DNA of 64,000 bases from Rossellomorea aquimaris (GCF_003315075.1 NZ_QNRJ01000003.1:186001-250000); one strand, 5' to 3'; positions 18,345 to 28,256 are shown, numbered from the stretch's first letter. Translations and numbers: made by a program. Notes: a model not told the origin generated them from the sequence alone.

Positions 18345-19076
18345 TTGTTCAATCGTTTACGTTCAGACGGGATTAGCTGGATTATTTTAATAGGAACCCT
18401 TTTAATACTGTTGGAAGTATCATTCTACGATGGGGGGGTTCTCGTCTTTCTCTCGATTGCGGCCTTCTGTATCTATATTGGAAGAAAGAAGCTTCCGAGT
18501 ACTCTTGGAAAGCTCCTGCTGTGGTTCGGGATCATCAGCTTAGCCATCAATATCTTTAATACCGTAGCGTTTAAATTTTTATTGTTTGCCATTCTTCTAT
18601 TTATCATCGTCCGTTTTGCTGATTCCAAGAAACATCCTAAATACATCACTCCGACGATTAAAGAAACGTTCACCCACACAAGTGAGCCATTCGTCATGAA
18701 GAAGTCCGCTCTTCAAAACGAATGGTTCGGCCCGAAACGGACTCCGGAAGACGTATATGAATGGAATGATATCAACATTCAGGGTGTGATCGGAGACTCG
18801 GTCATCGATATTGGAAATACGGTGCTTCCTAAAGGGACGTCCGTCGTGTCGATTCGAAATATTTTAGGCAATATTGAAATCTTGATTCCTTACGATGTGG
18901 AAGTGAGTGTCCATCACTCGGTACTTGCCGGTTCGATTGAGATTTTTGAAGAAGTGGAGCCGAAAGCGATCAATCAGTCCCTTTATTATCAAACACCTGG
19001 TTATGATACGGCTGTCCAGCGGGTGAAGATTGTCACCTCTATGTGGATTGGGGATTTAGAGGTGAAGAGAATATGA
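18345..19076 (+). CDS. liaF: LiaF, membrane inhibitor of the LiaSR two-component system
   Basis: A 243-residue protein with four N-terminal TM helices (to about residue 90) and a C-terminal soluble beta-rich domain (GDSVIDIGNTVLPKGTSVVS ... [10 protein letters not shown]), as in LiaF/VraT proteins. LiaF keeps the LiaS kinase off in the absence of stress. The start is the TTG after AAGGAGG. The stop overlaps the liaS start (ATGA). Confidence 0.9.
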   Translation: MFNRLRSDGISWIILIGTLLILLEVSFYDGGVLVFLSIAAFCIYIGRKKLPSTLGKLLLWFGIISLAINIFNTVAFKFLLFAILLFIIVRFADSKKHPKYITPTIKETFTHTSEPFVMKKSALQNEWFGPKRTPEDVYEWNDINIQGVIGDSVIDIGNTVLPKGTSVVSIRNILGNIEILIPYDVEVSVHHSVLAGSIEIFEEVEPKAINQSLYYQTPGYDTAVQRVKIVTSMWIGDLEVKRI

Positions 19077-20122
19077 GCACAGTCAGTAAGCAGATTGTTG
19101 CAGGCATTCTCTTCTCCCTTGGGATGGTGGTCTTTTTATCCCTATCCTATCTTTATTTGTATCCCTTGGAGGATTGGTCCCTATTATGGGAAGTAGAGAT
19201 TATGGATATACCGGGAGCAGGGTTTATCCTCGTTGTAAGTATCCTTATCGGGATGGTGTTTGGCATCCGGACAGGGTTGAAGGATAAACGGCAGCTGAGG
19301 GAGATAGAAGATGCCCTTATGAATGTGCAGCAGGGCCGATTGGTCACACTCCCTGAAACGGCAACCTCGGAAGTGCAACAGGTATGGAAAAAGGTCGATG
19401 CGTTAGGGAAGCATCTTACGGATCAAGCGCGATATTCCCAGAAGCTAGCCAATGAAAAGGCGGAAGAGCAGGAGAAGAGAATCCAGGAGATCGTTTCCCA
19501 GGAGCGGAACCGTTTGGCGAGGGAATTACATGACTCGGTCAGTCAGCAGCTATTTGCCGCATCGATGCTGATGTCAGCCATTACGGAAACATCATCACCC
19601 GGCCGAACGCCTCATGAAGAAAAGCAGCTGGGCATGGTGGAGCAGATGATTCATCAGTCTCAGCTTGAAATGAGGGCCCTCCTCCTTCATCTTCGCCCCG
19701 TTGCGTTAAAAGGAAAGAATCTTCAAGAAGGAATGAAGGAGCTGTTGGTCGAATTAGCTCAGAAGGTCCCCCTTGATGTCGAGTGGAAAATAGAAGACAT
19801 GAGCCTTGATAAAGGAATCGAAGATCATCTCTTCAGAATACTGCAGGAGTCGGTTTCAAACACCTTGCGACATGCGAAGGCGACTTCCTTGGATATTCGA
19901 TTGATCAAAAGGGAATCGATCATTATTTTACGGGTAGTGGATGATGGTCAGGGCTTTGATGTCAACGAATCGAAGGTTACAAGCTCCTATGGGCTTCAGA
20001 ATATGAGGGAGCGGGCCATTGAAATCGGTGGTACGTTTAAAATCATCAGTGTACCGAATAAGGGAACACGCTTGGAAGTGAAGGTTCCCGTTGTGGAGAA
20101 TGAAGGTGAAAAAAATGATTAA
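19073..20122 (+). CDS. liaS: LiaS sensor histidine kinase
   Basis: A 349-residue NarL-group kinase. It has two TM helices with a very short extracytoplasmic loop (residues 10-65, intramembrane-sensing type), a HAMP-like linker and coiled coil, then a HisKA_3 box [20 protein letters not shown] with the phospho-acceptor His153. An ATPase domain follows ([17 protein letters not shown]). It starts at the ATG overlapping the liaF stop; an upstream in-frame start inside liaF is rejected. Confidence 0.92.
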   Translation: MSTVSKQIVAGILFSLGMVVFLSLSYLYLYPLEDWSLLWEVEIMDIPGAGFILVVSILIGMVFGIRTGLKDKRQLREIEDALMNVQQGRLVTLPETATSEVQQVWKKVDALGKHLTDQARYSQKLANEKAEEQEKRIQEIVSQERNRLARELHDSVSQQLFAASMLMSAITETSSPGRTPHEEKQLGMVEQMIHQSQLEMRALLLHLRPVALKGKNLQEGMKELLVELAQKVPLDVEWKIEDMSLDKGIEDHLFRILQESVSNTLRHAKATSLDIRLIKRESIIILRVVDDGQGFDVNESKVTSSYGLQNMRERAIEIGGTFKIISVPNKGTRLEVKVPVVENEGEKND

Positions 20123-20747
20123 AGTGGTATTTGTAGATGATCATGAAATGGTAAGAATCGGGGTTTCTTCTTATCTATCGGCTCAGGCGGATATTGATGT
20201 CGTCGGGGAAGCGTCGGATGGGAAAGAAGGCGTCCAGCTTGCCCTGGAGCTTCGGCCTGATATCATTCTCATGGATCTTGTGATGAAAGAAATGGATGGC
20301 ATCCAGGCGACAAAGGAGATCATTCAAGAGTGGCCGGACGCAAAGATCATCATCGTCACCAGCTTCCTGGATGATGATAAGGTGTACCCAGCCCTGGAAG
20401 CCGGCGCGGTCAGCTATATGCTGAAAACGTCGAAAGCGAGTGAGATTGCCGAAGCGGTACGTAAGACGTACAACGGTCAATCGATTCTCGAACCGGAAGT
20501 CACGGGGAAAATGATGACACGTATGAGACAGAAGACCGTTTCTCATCCCCATGAAGAGCTCACCAACCGCGAACTGGAAATCCTTCTCCTGATGACACAA
20601 GGGAAAACGAACCAGGAAATTGCCGATGAATTATTCATCGCCCTGAAAACAGTGAAAACCCACGTGAGCAATATCCTTTCCAAGCTCGGAGTCCAGGACC
20701 GGACCCAAGCTGTGATCTATGCTTTTAAACATGACTTAGCTAAATAA
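20115..20747 (+). CDS. liaR: LiaR response regulator
   Basis: A 210-residue NarL/FixJ-type regulator. The receiver domain has the phospho-acceptor Asp54 ([12 protein letters not shown]) and switch Lys in MLKTSKAS. The LuxR-type HTH reads [20 protein letters not shown]. It overlaps the liaS end by eight bases; the ATG at 20115 after AAGGTG is preferred over one at 20100. It would activate the liaIH promoter. No hairpin follows; the MITE-like unit begins almost immediately after the stop. Confidence 0.92.
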   Translation: MIKVVFVDDHEMVRIGVSSYLSAQADIDVVGEASDGKEGVQLALELRPDIILMDLVMKEMDGIQATKEIIQEWPDAKIIIVTSFLDDDKVYPALEAGAVSYMLKTSKASEIAEAVRKTYNGQSILEPEVTGKMMTRMRQKTVSHPHEELTNRELEILLLMTQGKTNQEIADELFIALKTVKTHVSNILSKLGVQDRTQAVIYAFKHDLAK

Positions 20748-21012
20748 AAAAGGCTCTTTTGCAATGATTGTTGTTTTCTAACATAGAATCTGCCAGGACT
20801 CTGTCAACCATTTTGTGCAGGATCTTATTTATGCCAATAAACAATTGAAAGAAACAGTATTTCTATATACAAGCTAAAATTGACTTTACACTTTGAAAAA
20901 TGTTGTATTCTAAACGTTTATGATATTTATTTTAGTCTATAGAAAGAAACTCACACTTAGAAAGTTGATTGGAGCGGAAGGTGCTCGACTCCTGCGGGAA
21001 TAGCGGGAAAGT

Positions 21013-21132
21013 ACGAAAAGCGTAGGCGGCTCGCACAGCCCCGACAAGCATAAGCTAAATGGGCCTAGAAGGCGTTCTTTGACTTCTTGGCCCATTTAGC
21101 TTATCACCTCGAGGGGCTAGCCGCCGGAGCTA
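21013..21132. repeat. 120-bp hairpin element inserted in the palindromic repeat
   Basis: Long nested inverted repeats are visible: GGCGGCT/AGCCGCC at the outside, CAGCCCCGA/TCGAGGGGCT next, and AAGCTAAATGGGCC/GGCCCATTTAGCTT inside. A direct repeat GAAAGT flanks it (21007-21012 and 21133-21138), consistent with insertion. It carries no coding capacity. Confidence 0.65.
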
Positions 21133-21160
21133 GAAAGTTGAGACCCCACAGGGCGCAGCC

Positions 21161-22846
21161 GAGGCCACTGATAATATAACGATTTTATATTTTGTAAGAG
21201 AGAAATTATTTTTAAGGAACAAAAAAAGAGTGTATTTTGGAATTTTCAGCCCCTAATACACCCTAATCCTTATTTATTTCTTACTCTTTTTCGTTTATTA
21301 GTTTTATTATTCGCTTGATATTCACCGCGAAGATGGAGGTGGCCCCTTGAATGTGCATACCTAATAGACCCGCGGCAATAGCTTTATTGTACCCGTGTCT
21401 ATTTTTAAGTTCACTATTCTTAGCTTCAATTTTATATCTGGACCGGGCCAGTTCTTTGAACTCTTCGGTATGTTGGAATGTCTCGTGTTCCGAGTGTTCC
21501 TTTGACTTAATTGTCAGAGAGTAGCTCTTTGTCTTTGCCCCTTCTGTATAACACCCTTCGCGAATCGGACACTCTTTACATTTCTTAATGTCCCAATAGA
21601 ACTTAATTCTCGTGTTACGGTTCTTGTCTCTTTTTTTAAGTTGTCCACTGTTTTTAGACAAGTGTCCTGCTGGGCACATATAGCGGCCTGCATCTTTATT
21701 ATAAATGAAATGATCATCTTTTCTTGTGCCATTTGTAATAACGGGGTGTAATTTAGAAACCAACTTAAATTTTTCTTTTTTCGCGTAAATAAGATTGTCT
21801 TTTCGAGAGTAGGCTGTATCACCAATTACTGTATTTATTTTCAACCCGGTTCTTTTAGTTTTCTCAATCAAATCAGGTAGGTATTCGCCATCTGATTTTT
21901 CACCTGATGTAATAACGGCCGCAGTAATAATCCTTTCTTCCGAGAGGGCAAGGTGGGTCTTATAACCATGGAAAGAATAGTCTTCAGATTTGTGTCCGAC
22001 TCTTGCGTCTGGGTCGGTTGAAAAATGAGTATTATGCTTACTATCTTCAACAGCTTCCTTTAGAACGTTAAGCTTTTCCTTCACGGAAGGCACCTTAGCG
22101 ATCTGGGGGGAGTTTTCTATCACAGAAACTAACTGTTCTGTATATGTGAGTTCTTCTTGGTAACCGCCATCTACCGGTTTACTTGGAAATTTCTCTTTCA
22201 TCTTTTCATCAAATTGATAAATCGTCTTACGAAGCTTTTTGGACAATTCTTGTAAGTATTGTGTAGCTGGCTTGGAGTTATAGCGAGAACTGGAATGTGT
22301 AGCGTCTAAGATAATTGATTTTCCTAAAAAGAGATTGTGCTTAAGGGCAATTTCTACTGTCTTTTCGATTAATAAATCAAGTAATTTTATATCCTTAATA
22401 CACAACCTTCGGAATTTAGTAAGAGAACTTGGATCAATGACTGATTCCTCTGGGGCCATATCCAGGAAATATTTAAATGACAAATCGTACCGAGAGCGTT
22501 CGACAACATCGACATCTGATAAGTTATAAAACACTTTTAATAAGAGGTATTTAAACATTCGAATGGGTGGTATGGCGTTTCGACCATTATCAATACTATA
22601 ATTATTCTTTAGTTCATCCAGAATAAAAGAGAAGTCAACGAGTTCTTTCGTTTGTCGGAGTATGTTATCTTTTGGAACTACAAGATTGTACAAATCGTAG
22701 TATGGACTTAATACTAATTCTTCTTGTTTTGATAACATGAAGAACACCACCTTTTCGCTAATACCCTAATTATAAAATAAAAAAGTTAGACAATCTTTAT
22801 GAAAATGAAAAATGCTTAATTGTAATAACACTTTTTCAGTGGCCTC
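21161..22846 (-). mobile_element. IS1182-family insertion sequence, complete, 1686 bp
   Basis: The ends are inverted GAGGCCACTGA (21161-21171) and TCAGTGGCCTC (22836-22846), with weaker matching further in. A perfect 8-bp duplication GCGCAGCC flanks the element (21153-21160 and 22847-22854). Removing the IS and one duplicate restores the palindromic repeat seen elsewhere in this window. One intact transposase fills the element, so it is probably recent and active. Confidence 0.88.
21281..22750 (-). CDS. IS1182-family DDE transposase
   Basis: A transposase of about 489 residues. The N-terminal DUF772-type domain (IPPIRMFKYLLLKVFYNLSD ... RYDLSFKYFLD) is followed by a DDE core (ILDATHSSSRYNSK; VIGDTAYSRKDN; RSRYKIEAKNSELKNRHG) and a Cys-rich segment (CPAGH, CKECPIREGC). 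The ATG at about 22738 (MLSKQEE) is an alternative start, four codons in. The reading frame is intact. Confidence 0.9.
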   Translation of the reverse strand: MVFFMLSKQEELVLSPYYDLYNLVVPKDNILRQTKELVDFSFILDELKNNYSIDNGRNAIPPIRMFKYLLLKVFYNLSDVDVVERSRYDLSFKYFLDMAPEESVIDPSSLTKFRRLCIKDIKLLDLLIEKTVEIALKHNLFLGKSIILDATHSSSRYNSKPATQYLQELSKKLRKTIYQFDEKMKEKFPSKPVDGGYQEELTYTEQLVSVIENSPQIAKVPSVKEKLNVLKEAVEDSKHNTHFSTDPDARVGHKSEDYSFHGYKTHLALSEERIITAAVITSGEKSDGEYLPDLIEKTKRTGLKINTVIGDTAYSRKDNLIYAKKEKFKLVSKLHPVITNGTRKDDHFIYNKDAGRYMCPAGHLSKNSGQLKKRDKNRNTRIKFYWDIKKCKECPIREGCYTEGAKTKSYSLTIKSKEHSEHETFQHTEEFKELARSRYKIEAKNSELKNRHGYNKAIAAGLLGMHIQGATSIFAVNIKRIIKLINEKE

Positions 22847-22964
22847 GCGCAGCCCGAGGAGGCTCAACTCACGCCCCGCGGAAAGCGAGCACCTGGAGCG
22901 GAAATCAACCACTACTCGCTTTTTTAAAAGCAACAAAGTTTACGAAAAGAGCCATAAACAAGAG

Positions 22965-23002
22965 AAAGTGACCCAAAAAGAAAACTTTTTGGGTCACTTT
23001 TT
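22965..23002. terminator. Strong bidirectional-looking hairpin
   Basis: A perfect 16-bp stem, AAAGTGACCCAAAAAG / CTTTTTGGGTCACTTT, with an AAAA loop is followed by TT. It lies just outside the MITE-like unit and may be the original terminator of the lia operon, displaced by the insertions. Confidence 0.75.
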
Positions 23003-23209
23003 CGTATAGAAAGAAGAAAGCAAACGGATCCCTTCCCCAAAATGCCAAGCATGAGAATCCAAGCATGAAATATACATCTAATAAGGATTGGTGCATTTTG
23101 GTAACAAGAATGAAAAAAATACAAATCTATCATCAACGGGAGGAGGAATAATGGTAGAATAAGCGATATATTGTCAAATATTGAAAAATAACCGGTAGGG
23201 GGATACGAC

Positions 23210-24139
23210 GTGAACACAAAATTCAGTAAGCCTAAAGGGTTCGGTGAAATACTGGACCATACATTTCGATTAAGTAAAAACCGCTTTAAAGACTTTTTTC
23301 TTATTTTCCTTATTCTGTTAGGGCCTGTATATTTACTGCAGGCACTCATTGAACTGGCAGCAGGGGTAAGTTTCTTTAGAACGGTCGGTACAGGGGAAAA
23401 CTGGTTCGATGGGATTGTCAACAGCTTTTCAGGCGAGTTTACTGAAGAAGGGGGTCCAGAAGTAAATCTGGCGGCTGAGCTTGGTACAGGTCTTATTGGA
23501 CTTATCAGTATAATCCTCGCTCCAATCGCTCAAGCTGCAATTTTATTTGCCCTTAATCATATGAGGAAAAATGAAGACTTTACGGTGAAGCTTGTGATCA
23601 AGCAGGCATTCTCCCGTTTTTGGCCGATTATCGGAAGCAGTCTCCTATTCGGAGTGATTGTATTCGGTATCGTATTTGTTCCGATTTTCATATTTGGTTT
23701 TGCCGGAGTATTCGGGGCTTCACTTCTTGAGCCGGGCGTCGGGATTGTGGTCACCGGAGTTGTCCTGTTGCTTGCATTCGCGGTTGCTGTAGCTTACTTC
23801 TTAACACGTTGGAGCTTTTATTTTGGAGCGGCAGCCATAGAAAATGACGCACCCGGTCTCGGCAGGAGCTGGAGGCTGACGAAGAAGCGTGGATGGATCC
23901 TTCTGTTATTATTCATTGTATTCGGCTTGATCGTTGGAATCGTAAGCTCTGCCTTCGAATTAACGTTCGGGTTGGTATTAGGGAATAGTGTCCTGTATGG
24001 CATGATTGTAAACGTTGTGTCTTTATTCACGTCAATGCTGTTCGCCGTTGGTTTCGGGGTTATGTTCCTTGACCTTAAAACGAGACATGACGCAGATGAT
24101 TTAAATGAAATGATCGATGATTATAACACAATCCAATAG
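23210..24139 (+). CDS. Multi-pass membrane protein of the MoxR/DUF58 cluster
   Basis: A 309-residue protein starting at GTG after TAGGGGGA. The N-terminal soluble segment KPKGFGEILDHTFRLSKNRF and six to seven TM helices resemble the glycerophosphoryl diester phosphodiesterase membrane-domain (GPDPase-memb/DUF7847-like) family. RWSFYFGAAAIENDAPGLGRSWRLT is the most family-like stretch. It is the first gene of a six-to-seven-gene cluster. A hairpin separates it from the next gene. Function unknown. Confidence 0.75.
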   Translation: MNTKFSKPKGFGEILDHTFRLSKNRFKDFFLIFLILLGPVYLLQALIELAAGVSFFRTVGTGENWFDGIVNSFSGEFTEEGGPEVNLAAELGTGLIGLISIILAPIAQAAILFALNHMRKNEDFTVKLVIKQAFSRFWPIIGSSLLFGVIVFGIVFVPIFIFGFAGVFGASLLEPGVGIVVTGVVLLLAFAVAVAYFLTRWSFYFGAAAIENDAPGLGRSWRLTKKRGWILLLLFIVFGLIVGIVSSAFELTFGLVLGNSVLYGMIVNVVSLFTSMLFAVGFGVMFLDLKTRHDADDLNEMIDDYNTIQ

Positions 24140-24169
24140 TTTCCTTGAACAATTGAAGTATCCAGTCAG

Positions 24170-24199
24170 GCTCCGGAAGTCTCATGCTTCCGGGCTTTT
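24170..24199 (+). terminator. Weak intra-cluster hairpin
   Basis: GC-TCCGGAAG / CTTCCGG-GC with loop TCTCATG is followed by TTTTG. It would attenuate rather than fully stop transcription into the DUF4129 gene. Confidence 0.5.
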
Positions 24200-24222
24200 G
24201 ATCTGAAAGCCAGGTGAAGAAA

Positions 24223-24867
24223 ATGTTGAATGAAAACAGAGCAAGAGATCACATTGAAGAAATCTTGGATGGGGAGGAATACAAGGCCTATCGTGATGAG
24301 TCACAAGGACTGCTTGCCAGTTGGTGGGGGAAGGCAAAGGAATGGCTATCAGAACAGCTGGGAAAACTGTTCCCTTCCCTTGAACCGACAGGCGGTGCGG
24401 CATCGGGCATCCTCATCACGTTGATTGTCATTGTTGTGGCCATTCTCCTCGTTGTTGCATTCTTCGCCATTCGGAACGGAGTCCGAAAACGGAAATTCCG
24501 TTCGAATAAACCACTTCAATCCATGAATGAGATGGAGTGGTCCTATGATAAACATTTAGAAGAAGCTTATAAACAAGAGGGGCTCGAAGATTATTCGAAA
24601 GCTACCCGTCATATGTTCCTGGCACTCCTTTTATACTTCCACGAAAGAGACTATCTCGAAGCAAAGGTATGGAAAACAAATTGGGAGTATTATGATGAAC
24701 TGCGTAAAGTGAATCGGGATTGGGCAGAGCGATTCTACAGGCTGGCCCTTCTGTTTGATGAGGTGGCCTATGGAGAGCGGGAAGTGGAGGAAGAAGAGTA
24801 TCTTTCCTATAAGCACGAAGCTCTAAGCTGGTTGGGAAATGAAACGGATTCAAAGCCTTACGCATAA
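24223..24867 (+). CDS. DUF4129 domain protein
   Basis: A 214-residue protein with one TM helix (about residues 65-90). The C-terminal DUF4129-type helical domain contains DYSKATRHMFLALLLYFHER and EYLSYKHEALSWLG. Start ATG at 24223 after CAGGTGA; a GTG nine bases earlier is possible. DUF4129 proteins accompany MoxR/DUF58 genes in many Firmicutes and Actinobacteria. The domain may act as an accessory or scaffold at the membrane. Confidence 0.82.
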   Translation: MLNENRARDHIEEILDGEEYKAYRDESQGLLASWWGKAKEWLSEQLGKLFPSLEPTGGAASGILITLIVIVVAILLVVAFFAIRNGVRKRKFRSNKPLQSMNEMEWSYDKHLEEAYKQEGLEDYSKATRHMFLALLLYFHERDYLEAKVWKTNWEYYDELRKVNRDWAERFYRLALLFDEVAYGEREVEEEEYLSYKHEALSWLGNETDSKPYA

Positions 24868-24890
24868 GAGAAAGGAGGTAGGAACGAGCA

Positions 24891-26021
24891 TTGAAAACAA
24901 ATCTAAAGGCGTGGGTCTGGCTCACTACTCTACTAAGCTTATTTATCATCATCGGTGTATTTCTTTCTCCTGAAAAGCCTAAGGAGTATCCAGCCTATGT
25001 TTCCGAGTCTCCCTCTCCTTCTGGAATAAAAGCCCTTTATACTTTCTTGGAAAACGAAGGTGCGTCTATACAACGGTGGTCTTTTTCACCTGACAGGCTG
25101 CCAGCAGCTGAATCTGATCAATTACTGATTATGGTAGAACCTTTTTCAATCCCTGAACAAGAAGAAATGAAAGCTTACGAGAATTTCATGAGGGCGGGCA
25201 ATACCATTCTTTTATTAAAAGATAATCCAAAAGGAATGTTTGACACGAAGACGTTCCTATTAGGGGAAGGGCTCGATAATCCTCTTATACGTGATGGAAA
25301 AGGGAATACATATCAAACGGATATTTTATCGGACGTAAGACTGGAAACGACGGATCAAGATACCATCTTATTAGATGATGGGGATGGAACGATTGCCTAC
25401 AGCTCTCCTATGGGAAAGGGTCAATTGATTGTCTCTACTTCACCGGCATGGGCGATGAACGGGAATATTCTTGATAGTGACCATCTCCCGCTGGTTCTCA
25501 CTCTATTAGAAAGCGGGGGAGCCGACCGGAAAACGATCCTCGTCGATGAATACCTTCACGGGGGGGAGAGTGAGGCAAGCCTTACTACCCTTTATCCCCA
25601 GTGGCTGCTCATTATCATCCTTCAATTGCTGATCCTCACCGCCCTTTGGCTCTGGATGCGGGGGAAACGATTCGGAGATATTCTCCTACCAAGGGAAGAG
25701 ACGGTCCGATTCAGTGATGAACGAATCAAGGCGCTTTCTGCCTGGTATTTAAAAGGGCGCCAATACAAAGAGTCCTTAGTGATTCAAGCCGAGTATGTCA
25801 GAGTTCTGTTCCAGGAACGTTGGGGGATTCCGACGAATAAGGAATGGTCGGAATTGGACGAACCGTTAGAACGGAGATTAACCACCGTTTCTAAAAAAGA
25901 AATCGATTCGTTTTTAACAGGGATAAGGGCTGAATTAGAGAAAGAGCGCATCAGTAAACAGGAATACGTACTATGGTCGAAAAGAATAGAACTATTCAGG
26001 AAAGAGGTGGAGGATCGTTGA
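24891..26021 (+). CDS. DUF4350 domain membrane protein
   Basis: A 376-residue protein. It has an N-terminal TM anchor, an extracytoplasmic DUF4350 domain (SGIKALYTFLENEGASIQRW; LLIMVEPFSIPEQEEMKAYE; DEYLHGG) and a second TM at about residues 240-260 followed by a basic cytoplasmic tail. The domain has a glutamine-amidotransferase-like fold without recognisable catalytic residues. TTG start after AAAGGAGG. It overlaps the MoxR start. Confidence 0.82.
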   Translation: MKTNLKAWVWLTTLLSLFIIIGVFLSPEKPKEYPAYVSESPSPSGIKALYTFLENEGASIQRWSFSPDRLPAAESDQLLIMVEPFSIPEQEEMKAYENFMRAGNTILLLKDNPKGMFDTKTFLLGEGLDNPLIRDGKGNTYQTDILSDVRLETTDQDTILLDDGDGTIAYSSPMGKGQLIVSTSPAWAMNGNILDSDHLPLVLTLLESGGADRKTILVDEYLHGGESEASLTTLYPQWLLIIILQLLILTALWLWMRGKRFGDILLPREETVRFSDERIKALSAWYLKGRQYKESLVIQAEYVRVLFQERWGIPTNKEWSELDEPLERRLTTVSKKEIDSFLTGIRAELEKERISKQEYVLWSKRIELFRKEVEDR

Positions 26022-26947
26022 AACCAGAAATCACATCCTTAATGGAGAAATATGAAGAGCGCATTGTAGGTCAGGGCACGAATCTTAAACTCTTGTTGTC
26101 TTCCATTCTGGCAGGAGGGCATGTACTGATCGAGGGAGTCCCGGGGACAGGGAAGACACAGATGGTCAAGACCCTTTCACGGTTGCTCGGGGGAAGCTTT
26201 AACCGCATTCAATTCACACCGGATCTGCTACCGAGTGATATCACGGGTAGTACGATTTACAATATGAAGGATAGCAGCTTCCAAACGATCAAAGGGCCGA
26301 TTTTCACCAATGTACTATTGGCTGATGAAATCAACCGGACACCGGCCAAAACCCAGGCGGCCCTCCTCGAAGCCATGGAAGAGAAGCAGGTGACGATCCA
26401 AGGGGCAACGTATCCCCTTGAAGAGGTATTTTTCGTGGTAGCCACCCAGAATCCGATTGAATTCGAGGGTACCTATCCACTGCCTGAGGCCCAGCAGGAT
26501 CGATTCCTGTTTAAGCTGGACATCGATTTTCCTACCTTTGAAGAAGAGAAAAGCGTATTAAAACAAGTGATCGAGAATCATTATGATGCAAGTGAAGTGG
26601 GGGCGATTCTCGACATGGAGACCTTCCTCTCCATCAGAAGGGAAATCGGGGAGGTCACACTAAGTGACGCCGTGTTGGATTACATTATGCAGATTGTGAG
26701 AAAAACCCGTGAAACGGAATCGATCCGCTTCGGGGCAAGTACAAGGGCGGCGATTTCGATTGGAAAAGCGGGACGGGCATGGGCCTATCTGTCAGGACGT
26801 GACTATGTCACACCGGATGATATCAAGATCGTGGCAAGACCTGCCCTAAGACATCGTATACAGCTATCCCCGCACGTAGAATTGGAGGGAGTGACCATTG
26901 ACCAAGTCATCCAAGAGCTTGTTGGGTCGATTCCTGTTCCAAGATAA
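26018..26947 (+). CDS. MoxR-family AAA+ ATPase
   Basis: A 309-residue AAA+ chaperone-type ATPase. Walker A GVPGTGKT at residues 40-47, Walker B LLADEINR, sensor 1 ATQNPIEFEGTYPLPEAQQD and a C-terminal lid domain are all present. The preferred start is the TTG overlapping the preceding stop, with GAGGTGGAGG at good spacing. An ATG 45 bases upstream lacks a good site. MoxR ATPases remodel or insert metal into VWA-domain partners; the likely partner here is the following DUF58 protein. Confidence 0.92.
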   Translation: MKPEITSLMEKYEERIVGQGTNLKLLLSSILAGGHVLIEGVPGTGKTQMVKTLSRLLGGSFNRIQFTPDLLPSDITGSTIYNMKDSSFQTIKGPIFTNVLLADEINRTPAKTQAALLEAMEEKQVTIQGATYPLEEVFFVVATQNPIEFEGTYPLPEAQQDRFLFKLDIDFPTFEEEKSVLKQVIENHYDASEVGAILDMETFLSIRREIGEVTLSDAVLDYIMQIVRKTRETESIRFGASTRAAISIGKAGRAWAYLSGRDYVTPDDIKIVARPALRHRIQLSPHVELEGVTIDQVIQELVGSIPVPR

Positions 26948-28256
26948 GGGGATATTGCCGACGGGGAGGTTGTTGATCTCATATCTCCTATTCTCCGTCA
27001 TCCTTCTTGCCGGAACGTTTATTGGACTGTCATGGACGCTGATTTTTGTATTGAACGGCTTATTTATCGTCGTGAGTCTCATGGACCTGACTCTGTCGCC
27101 ATCCAAAAAGGATGTGGACATCAAGCGCCATATCCCGGATCAAATGGAAAGGGGTCTTGATTATGCCGTCGATCTGGACATCATAAACAGATCTTCCCGT
27201 GGCATGGAGTATCGGATCCTGGATGGTACACCGCAAAGCTTTCAAACATCCTTTCCCTTAGAAGGAAAGCTTGAACAGGAATCAGCAGGGACCCTTACCT
27301 ATGATGTGGTGACACAGGTGCGGGGGGACTATAACCTGACGAAGCTGTATCTTCGCTATCGAAGCTCCCTCGGTTTGTGGGAAAAACAAAAAACAATGGA
27401 GCTCCAGGATGGGGTGAAAGTCATTCCAGATCTCACTGAAACGAAAAAAGTATTGGAAAGTGCTCAGCAGTTCCTGCTGTATGAAGGAGTGAAGATCCGT
27501 AAGCAGCAAAGCGGTGCCGGAGAGTTCTCCAAGATTAGAAATTATGTACTCGGGGACGACCCCAGAAAGATCAACTGGCGTCAAACCGCAAAGCTCCGGG
27601 AAGTGATGACCAATGAATATGAACCGGAGCATGGAAAGTACATCACGATTCTCATTGATTGCGGAAGAATGATGGGAGCTGAACTGAAAAAAGGAAACCG
27701 GTTGGAGAAATCCCTGGAGGCCGCCCTGACCGTGACGGCAGCGGCCCTGCAAAACGGGGACTATGTGTCGATCCTTGCTTTCAGTAAGGATGTGAAGGTA
27801 TATATCCCTCCGGCCAAAGGGATGGCGCATCTGCAAACGATCCTTCATCGTATTTATCATTTGGAAGTGGACGCAGCCGAGTCCAATTATGCTGCCGTCC
27901 TCCACTATGTTCAAACGGTTCAGAAAAAGCGGAGTCTGCTCTTATTATTCAGTGACGTACACACCTTCCTTCATGAAGACAGCGCCCTGTTTTATTTACA
28001 GCGCATGCGGAAACAGCATCTCTTTTTAACGATTGGGGTAGAAGACGAAACGTTGGTCAAGCGGATCAAGACAGAGCCAGTTGATTCAGAGCAGGCGATG
28101 ATGAAGAGCATGGCCCAGAAGCAGATGCTCGTGAAGAAGAGGGAGAAAGCCAAGTGGGAAAAGCAGGGCCTCCTGATGGTGGAGGCCCGTGAAGAGAAAC
28201 TGGCCGCAACGGCTGTTTCTTACTATATCGATATGATGAACAGAGGATTACTGTAG
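26898..28256 (+). CDS. DUF58 domain protein (VWA-like, MoxR partner)
   Basis: A 452-residue protein with two N-terminal TM helices (residues 20-65), a beta-rich region, and the DUF58 signature EFSKIRNYVLGDDPRKINWR near residue 205. A VWA-like domain follows (ITILIDCGRMMG ... LLLLFSDVHTF). Start TTG after GGAGGGA. It overlaps the MoxR gene by 50 bases, strong evidence for co-translation. Confidence 0.9.
   Translation: MTKSSKSLLGRFLFQDKGILPTGRLLISYLLFSVILLAGTFIGLSWTLIFVLNGLFIVVSLMDLTLSPSKKDVDIKRHIPDQMERGLDYAVDLDIINRSSRGMEYRILDGTPQSFQTSFPLEGKLEQESAGTLTYDVVTQVRGDYNLTKLYLRYRSSLGLWEKQKTMELQDGVKVIPDLTETKKVLESAQQFLLYEGVKIRKQQSGAGEFSKIRNYVLGDDPRKINWRQTAKLREVMTNEYEPEHGKYITILIDCGRMMGAELKKGNRLEKSLEAALTVTAAALQNGDYVSILAFSKDVKVYIPPAKGMAHLQTILHRIYHLEVDAAESNYAAVLHYVQTVQKKRSLLLLFSDVHTFLHEDSALFYLQRMRKQHLFLTIGVEDETLVKRIKTEPVDSEQAMMKSMAQKQMLVKKREKAKWEKQGLLMVEAREEKLAATAVSYYIDMMNRGLL

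Larger units (their letters stand above)
20964..22909. repeat. Dispersed Bacillus palindromic repeat, split by insertions
   Basis: The left end GTTGATT...GGTGCTCGACTCCTGCGGG and the right end CCGCGGAAAGCGAGCACC...AATCAAC are inverted copies of each other. The same repeat is intact at 44838-44960. Here it is split first by a 120-bp hairpin and then by the IS, which lies between two copies of GCGCAGCC. Confidence 0.75.
20752..22953. mobile_element. MITE-like unit 1, interrupted by a hairpin element and an IS
   Basis: The left end GGCTCTTTTGCAATGATTGT and the inverted right end (reverse complement GGCTCTTTTCGTAAACTTTG) match the ends of the unit at 44370-45114. Near-identical 8-mers, ATAAAAAA (20744-20751) and ATAAACAA (22954-22961), flank it and look like a decayed target duplication. 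Without the two insertions it would be about 0.4 kb. It sits four bases after the liaR stop. Confidence 0.65.

Noticed and set aside
27282-27914. A 210-codon frame antisense to the DUF58 gene
   Set aside because: Shadow of a strongly conserved coding region; composition is not protein-like.
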